From Candidatus Poribacteria bacterium (GTDB lineage Bacteria; Poribacteria; WGA-4E; B28-G17), in contig JAGGXZ010000064.1 in NCBI GenBank assembly GCA_021162805.1, forward strand, positions 1 through 41,427: DNA of 41,427 bases. Direction: 5' to 3'. The notes beneath the pieces were generated by a model. It did no database searches and was not told the DNA's origin. It saw only the letters and a program-made list of their open reading frames with translations. Positions 37,266 through 41,427 of this stretch are shown one piece after another. Position numbers and translations under genes: made by a program. Every line of letters begins with the position of its first letter. The stretch's first letter is position 1.

Positions 37266-38726
37266 TTGTTGCCCGAATGCGACAGCCTCCGCCGCCAGAT
37301 TTCTGCGGGGAGGAAATGGCAGATCGTTCCGGTTTACGACCTCTGGGAGACCTTTCGGCGAATGGCGAGTGAGAATCCATCGGATTTCTATGAGGTCAAC
37401 CTCGCCTTTCACAAACCCGGCGTTGGAGCTTATAAAAGGAGGATTCCCATCCCCCTCAAGTCTTTCAGGTTTATGAACCTGGAGATAGATCCCTCTTTCG
37501 CTCTTGCCACGTTCATAAACAACCGTGCCGTAGCCCTCGGAGCCGGTCAGGTGTGGATCGATTGTCCGAGAGAGATCTTCCGGAAGCTGAAGGATATGTT
37601 CGAGGGTGGAACATCCTCAGGCGGATTTGGGTATCTACCCGAATTCATGGAGTCGATTTACGGTGAGCCCTTCATCCTGATGATGAGCCACAGGGAGGAG
37701 ATCAATTCTCTGCCCGATCCCTCATTGCCTAAGCTCAGAACGAAGCTTAGGAAGGGCGGATTTCTGGGTATAGATCTGGGCAGATCCGACGTCAAGGTGG
37801 CATATATCAGAAACGGCCGGTTCGTGGAGGGGTTCAAGAAACGATGGGCTCCGGAGAAGTTCTCATCGATCGAAATGCATCTGAACTTCGTCCTGACCGC
37901 CGCCGAGGAGCTGATGAGCTGGCTCGGCGAGCCGCCTCTGGCCGGTGTGGGACTCAGCACGGCCGGCGTGGTATATGAAGGTAGGATCAGGATAAGCGGT
38001 CTGTTCAGCGGGATTACGGACGTGGAGAAGATACCCCTCTTCGGCGAGATACTCTCGATGAGATTGAGAGGAAAACCCGTTCACGTGATACATGACGGCG
38101 ATGCGGCGATGTTGCAGGCCAGGGTTGACGGAAGATATAGAGGGGGAATCCTGGGGATATCCATGGGATCGGGGGTGGGGTTCGGATGCGTGAACTCAAA
38201 AGGGGAACTCGAAGGACTGAATGAAACCGGCAAGGCCGTCCTGGACCTCAATCCGAACGCCCCCATTCATCGAAACTATAGGTTCAGAGGAGCGGCCATA
38301 TTCTACCTCTCACAAAATGCGGCCTTCAGGATGGCCGAGGAGCTCGGGATGAGGCTCGATGAGCCGGCACGAAGGGCGATCTTCCTCGAGGAGATCAAGG
38401 ACAAGGCGGCGAAGGGTGAGCGGGGCTTTAGGGAGATACCACTTAAGATCGGCGAGTATCTGGGTTTAAGCGTACCGGAGTTTCTGGACATCTACAGCGA
38501 CTCCGACATAAGACATATCGTCCTATACGGCAGGGTCGTCAGCGGCCGATTCGGTCAGATCATAATCGGGAGAGCCCGTGAGATATTGAAAAAGCGAAGG
38601 CCGGAGATCGCCGATGAGGTTGAGCTGGGGTTTCCCATGGGGACACCTGAGGGGATGGATGGCGAGACGAACGCGGAGCTGGGCCAAGCGGTAGCCGCCG
38701 CCTATTATGCGGCGCTTTCGGGGTGA
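37266..38726 (+). CDS. ROK-like / ASKHA-fold protein with 160-residue N-terminal extension
   Basis: 486 residues. The TTG at 37266 has AGGAGG nine bases upstream. Residues 1-160 are not recognised (FMNLEIDPSFALATFINNRA region). From about 165 an ASKHA sugar-kinase-like fold starts: GGFLGIDLGRSDVKVAYIRNG (phosphate-1 loop, Asp 170), GVGLSTAGVVYEG, VHVIHDGDAAMLQARV, and LGISMGSGVGFGCVN (phosphate-2 loop). The ROK zinc motif CxCGxxGCxE is absent, so it is not a classical ROK glucokinase or repressor. No HTH is seen. A sugar kinase role is possible, but substrate residues cannot be assigned. Its stop overlaps the next permease start region. Confidence 0.7.
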   Translation: MLPECDSLRRQISAGRKWQIVPVYDLWETFRRMASENPSDFYEVNLAFHKPGVGAYKRRIPIPLKSFRFMNLEIDPSFALATFINNRAVALGAGQVWIDCPREIFRKLKDMFEGGTSSGGFGYLPEFMESIYGEPFILMMSHREEINSLPDPSLPKLRTKLRKGGFLGIDLGRSDVKVAYIRNGRFVEGFKKRWAPEKFSSIEMHLNFVLTAAEELMSWLGEPPLAGVGLSTAGVVYEGRIRISGLFSGITDVEKIPLFGEILSMRLRGKPVHVIHDGDAAMLQARVDGRYRGGILGISMGSGVGFGCVNSKGELEGLNETGKAVLDLNPNAPIHRNYRFRGAAIFYLSQNAAFRMAEELGMRLDEPARRAIFLEEIKDKAAKGERGFREIPLKIGEYLGLSVPEFLDIYSDSDIRHIVLYGRVVSGRFGQIIIGRAREILKKRRPEIADEVELGFPMGTPEGMDGETNAELGQAVAAAYYAALSG

Positions 38727-38728
38727 AG

Positions 38729-39967
38729 ATGAAGATCGCAGAGGGGTTATCGGCGGGTATAAGCTCAATATTCCGAAATAAGCTCCGATCCTTCCTAACG
38801 ATGTTGGGGATAATCATAGGTGTAGCCGCCGTGATAGGGATGATAGCGGTGGGAGAGGGCGCCAGAACGCTCATAATCCGCGAGCTAGAAAAGCTCGGCG
38901 GAACGAACCTCTTCATCGTCCAGAAACCCAGATGGATTCAGAAAGATGGGAGATGGATACGCAACCCCAGCACCGAATACCTCACCCTCGAGGATGCCTG
39001 GGCCGTGCTGGCGAACTGCCCCTCAGTCGAAAGCGTTAACCCGGAGGTGATGGACGGTGCGTATCTGGCCCATCGGGATAAATCCAGGGTCTCGCTCTAC
39101 GAGGCGACTACCCCGATGTTCACCGCCGCCCAGGACTGGTATACCGCCTTCGGACGCTTCATCTCGATGGGCGACCTGGACAACTGGGCGAGGATCTGTG
39201 TCATAGGGGTTAAGGTGTGGCATGACCTTTTCGGCGAGTCCAACCCGATCGGTCGAGAGATAAAGGTCAACTTCCAGAGGTTCACAGTGGTGGGCGTTAT
39301 GGAAGAGAAGGGCAAGCTCTTCGGAGGCGGATGGGACAGGGACGAGGAGATCCTCATCCCGCTCACCACAGCTCAAAGGCGGTTCAGGGGAGGCAGACAG
39401 GTCGATATCTTCTGGTGTAAGGCGAAAAGCTATGATCTCGTGGATCAGGCGGTTCAGGAGACACGGGTGCTTCTGATGAGAAGACATAAGGGCGAGGAGT
39501 TCTTCCGGATCAACTCCGCCAAACAGTTCCTCCAGGCGGTCGAAAAGGTGAGCCTCATCATAAAGTCGATGCTCGGCGGGATCGCCGCCATAGCCCTGAT
39601 CGTGGGCGGCGTGGGGATAATGAACATAATGCTCGTCTCGGTCACCGAGCGAACCAGGGAGATCGGGTTACGTAAGGCGGTGGGGGCAAAGAGAAGGGAC
39701 ATCATGTTCCAGTTCCTGATCGAATCCCTCGTCATGTGTTTGGTGGGCGGGGGGATCGGGATACTGGTCGGCGTCTTCATAGGGATGGGGATGTCAGGGG
39801 TTATAAACCTCTTCGTATTCAAGGGTTCAGGCTGGCCGTCGACAGTCTCGCCCCAGTCCGTCATGCTGGGAGTTGGGTTTTCGGCTTTCGTCGGTCTTCT
39901 CTTCGGGCTCTACCCGGCATATAAGGCTTCAAGGCTTGAGCCTGCGGAGGCTTTGAGGTACGAATGA
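38729..39967 (+). CDS. MacB-type ABC transporter permease (copy 1)
   Basis: 412 residues. One N-terminal helix (about 15-38, in FRNKLRSFLTMLGIIIGVAAVIGM), a large extracytoplasmic MacB-PCD domain (about 45-275), and an FtsX domain of three helices (about 275-405) with GGVGIMNIMLVSVTERTREIGLRKAVGAKRRDI, the coupling-helix signature. Ends GLYPAYKASRLEPAEALRYE. MacB-type permeases use ATP hydrolysis by a partner to drive efflux or lipoprotein-like substrate release from the periplasm. No ABC ATPase gene is adjacent. An alternative GTG lies at 38723. The ATGA overlap joins it to copy 2. Confidence 0.93.
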   Translation: MKIAEGLSAGISSIFRNKLRSFLTMLGIIIGVAAVIGMIAVGEGARTLIIRELEKLGGTNLFIVQKPRWIQKDGRWIRNPSTEYLTLEDAWAVLANCPSVESVNPEVMDGAYLAHRDKSRVSLYEATTPMFTAAQDWYTAFGRFISMGDLDNWARICVIGVKVWHDLFGESNPIGREIKVNFQRFTVVGVMEEKGKLFGGGWDRDEEILIPLTTAQRRFRGGRQVDIFWCKAKSYDLVDQAVQETRVLLMRRHKGEEFFRINSAKQFLQAVEKVSLIIKSMLGGIAAIALIVGGVGIMNIMLVSVTERTREIGLRKAVGAKRRDIMFQFLIESLVMCLVGGGIGILVGVFIGMGMSGVINLFVFKGSGWPSTVSPQSVMLGVGFSAFVGLLFGLYPAYKASRLEPAEALRYE

Positions 39968-41208
39968 ACATCTCGGAGGCCGTACTCATAGGCTTTTCGT
40001 CGCTCAGAAAAAACAGGCTCCGAACCTTTCTGACGATGCTCGGCATAATCATCGGCATAGCGGGCGTGGTGGGGATCGTCTCGGTCGGCAGCGGCGCCAA
40101 AAAGCTCGTGCTCTATGAGTTCGAGCGGATCGGCGGTTCAAACATGCTATGGGCCTATCGGAGGGATAGGATAAGGCAGCCGGATGGGAAATACGTACCC
40201 AACAGGCTTCCCGATTTCCTGGAGTATGAGGATGCGCGGCTCATTCAGGCCACCTGCCCCCACGTGATAAACGTCTCGCCTGAATTGACCGATATCCCCA
40301 TCACGGTGGAGTACCATGGAGAGTCGATGCGAACCAAAGGGGTAGGTGTGACCCCCGCCTATCAGCCGGGACATAGATGGACGGTGCAGTTGGGCAGGTT
40401 TATCACGGAGAGGGATGTTGAGGACACCTCGATGGTGTGCGTCATAGGATACAAGCTGTGGGAGGAGCTCTGTAGGGGGGGAGATGTGATGGGAGCTCAG
40501 ATCAGGATAAACGGAAAGAGGTTCACCATCGTGGGGGTTATGGAGGAGAAAGGGGATACGATGGCGACTCAGGGATGGGACAAATGGGTGCTGATGCCGA
40601 TCACGACCGTTCAGAAGAGGATGTTCGGCTTTCCATACGTCGGGGTCATGTTCATCCAGGCCGAGAGCTTCGAGACGGTGGAAAAGGCTCTGGAGGAGGT
40701 GAGGCGGGTTCTCAAGTGGAGGCATAAGAACGCCGATGTGGCCTTCAAATATGAGACCGCCAAGGACGCCCTCAAGGAGGTGGGCAAGGTTACGCTCATA
40801 ATCAAGGGGCTCCTGGGTGGAATCGCCAGCATCGCCCTCATCGTAGGCGGTATAGGGGTGATGAACATAATGCTCGTCTCGGTCGTCGAGCGGACCTGGG
40901 AGATAGGGCTTCGTAAGGCGGTGGGGGCGAAAAGAAGGGACATACTGCTCCAATTTCTGATAGAATCGGCCGTTTTGAGCATATCAGGCGGTATGATCGG
41001 GATACTGGCCGGGGCACTTTTTGGGATCGGGGCGGCGAAGCTCGTCTCGATCTTCGTCTTCAAGGGGAGCAACTATCCATCCGTTCTCTCCATGCGGGCC
41101 GTGGCAGCGGCCTTTCTCACATCCGCCTTTATAGGGCTGTTCTTCGGGCTCTATCCGGCCAACAGGGCGGCGAAGCTCGACCCGACCGAGGCGTTAAGAC
41201 GGAGATAA
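39964..41208 (+). CDS. MacB-type ABC transporter permease (copy 2)
   Basis: 414 residues, a tandem paralogue of copy 1 with the same topology: N-terminal helix with LRTFLTMLGIIIGIAGVVGI, MacB-PCD domain, and FtsX core GGIGVMNIMLVSVVERTWEIGLRKAVGAKRRDI. Ends GLYPANRAAKLDPTEALRRR. The ATG overlaps the previous stop by four bases. The pair probably forms a heterodimer. A GC-rich hairpin follows at 41233-41264. Confidence 0.93.
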   Translation: MNISEAVLIGFSSLRKNRLRTFLTMLGIIIGIAGVVGIVSVGSGAKKLVLYEFERIGGSNMLWAYRRDRIRQPDGKYVPNRLPDFLEYEDARLIQATCPHVINVSPELTDIPITVEYHGESMRTKGVGVTPAYQPGHRWTVQLGRFITERDVEDTSMVCVIGYKLWEELCRGGDVMGAQIRINGKRFTIVGVMEEKGDTMATQGWDKWVLMPITTVQKRMFGFPYVGVMFIQAESFETVEKALEEVRRVLKWRHKNADVAFKYETAKDALKEVGKVTLIIKGLLGGIASIALIVGGIGVMNIMLVSVVERTWEIGLRKAVGAKRRDILLQFLIESAVLSISGGMIGILAGALFGIGAAKLVSIFVFKGSNYPSVLSMRAVAAAFLTSAFIGLFFGLYPANRAAKLDPTEALRRR

Positions 41209-41232
41209 AGCAGACTCGGAGACGGTTTATGA

Positions 41233-41264
41233 GCGGGGCGCAAATCCTTGCCTTTGCGCCCCGC
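41233..41264. terminator. Strong bidirectional hairpin between convergent genes
   Basis: GCGGGGCGCAAA (41233-41244) and TTTGCGCCCCGC (41253-41264) form a perfect 12-bp stem with an 8-base loop, 24 bases after the permease stop and 32 bases before the end of the convergent gene. It lacks a clear U-tract on either strand but is the strongest hairpin in the window. Confidence 0.75.
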
Positions 41265-41296
41265 GTGAGATTCATCTCATGTTCGGCCCTCTATTT

Positions 41297-41427
41297 TCAC
41301 TTCAATATCACGAGCCTTTTGGTGAACCTCTCCTTACCGGCCGTCATCTGATAGATGTACACGCCACTCGCCACCCTCTCTCCCTGTTCGTTCCTGCCGT
41401 CCCAGTAGGCCGCCCTGCTCTTATCCA
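41297..41427 (-). CDS. C-terminal end of a secreted protein with T9SS-like sorting domain (partial)
   Basis: On the minus strand the frame enters at the right edge and reads 42 complete codons: DKSRAAYWDGRNEQGERVAS, then GVYIYQMTAGKERFTKRLVI and LK, ending TGA at 41297. The WDGRNEQGERVASGVYIYQ block is the FlgD-like/type IX sorting-domain end, matching MWDGRDDRGEQLPCGVYFYS in the metalloprotease at 25506-28424. Only the tail is present, so the protein's function is unknown. It is convergent with the MacB-type permease pair. Confidence 0.85.
   Translation of the reverse strand, partial: DKSRAAYWDGRNEQGERVASGVYIYQMTAGKERFTKRLVILK

Noticed and set aside
40147-40953. 268-residue minus-strand open frame inside permease copy 2
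   Set aside because: Shadow of a clear MacB-type gene.
1-41427. tRNA, rRNA, CRISPR arrays, insertion sequences and integrases
   Set aside because: Looked for clover-leaf ends, repeat-spacer patterns and transposase motifs and saw none.

Overview
The window is a gene-dense bacterial fragment from a Gram-negative-type organism with a large secretome. Evidence includes many signal-peptide proteins, a Wza-like SLBB export protein, MacB-type permeases, dockerin, cohesin and PKD modules, and two proteins with the YPNPFNP / FlgD-like C-terminal domain of the type IX (Por) sorting class. Together with DegT aminotransferase, Gfo/Idh oxidoreductase, DUF6807 (PmoA-like), LamG proteins and frequent AGG (Arg) and ATA (Ile) codons, this suggests Candidatus Poribacteria or a neighbouring FCB/PVC-type candidate phylum. 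That placement is inference; no rRNA or tRNA gene is visible.

Layout. 1-1040 (minus): a small accessory patch with a YgiT/MqsA-type antitoxin, a frameshifted DUF4258 toxin and a clan AA aspartic protease, with degenerate heptamer repeats between them. 1345-4619: VWA protein, glycerophosphodiesterase, and an MvhD plus FdhB-like iron-sulfur electron-transfer pair. 4723-5736: Ycf48-like secreted propeller. 5820-11176: a P-type ATPase homologue that has lost nearly all its catalytic motifs, a secreted cohesin/PKD protein and trpF. 11257-12870: two tandem LamG proteins. 13019-19245: nagA, YibE/F, TPR protein, DegT aminotransferase, hicB with a hicA stub, acylphosphatase and ftsY. 19208-23972 (minus): a five-gene unit of zinc-ribbon/DUF2007 protein, SLBB exporter, ECF sigma factor, zf-HC2 anti-sigma factor and a large TPR protein. 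24095-33989: cyclophilin-fold protein, membrane protein, two secreted proteins (one a 972-aa metalloprotease with dockerin and sorting domain), then DUF6807, radical SAM, Gfo/Idh, a TIM-barrel gene broken by an amber codon, and a membrane GATase-like protein. 33974-35371 (minus): NtrC-type regulator. 35551-37106: tandem ThuA-like secreted proteins, the second 5'-truncated. 37266-41208: ROK-like protein and two MacB-type permeases. The right edge holds the C-terminus of a sorted protein on the minus strand.

How it fits together. Promoters are easy to read here (TTGACA-like, 17-18 bp, TATACT/TATAAT), and genes sit in tight, often ATGA-overlapping operons. The two most unusual observations are: (i) a short shared C-terminal signature, roughly K-[LV]-x-T-x-W-[GA]-x-[ILMV]-K, at the extreme end of six proteins with unrelated domains, five of them with clear N-terminal signal peptides, which looks like an unrecognised sorting, anchoring or processing tag; and (ii) the 899-aa pseudo-P-type ATPase, whose reading frame is intact although the phosphorylated Asp, TGES, PEGL, KGAPE, DPPR and GDGxND motifs are all substituted. 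Several genes are decaying (DUF4258 toxin, hicA, the TIM-barrel gene, the second ThuA-like copy).
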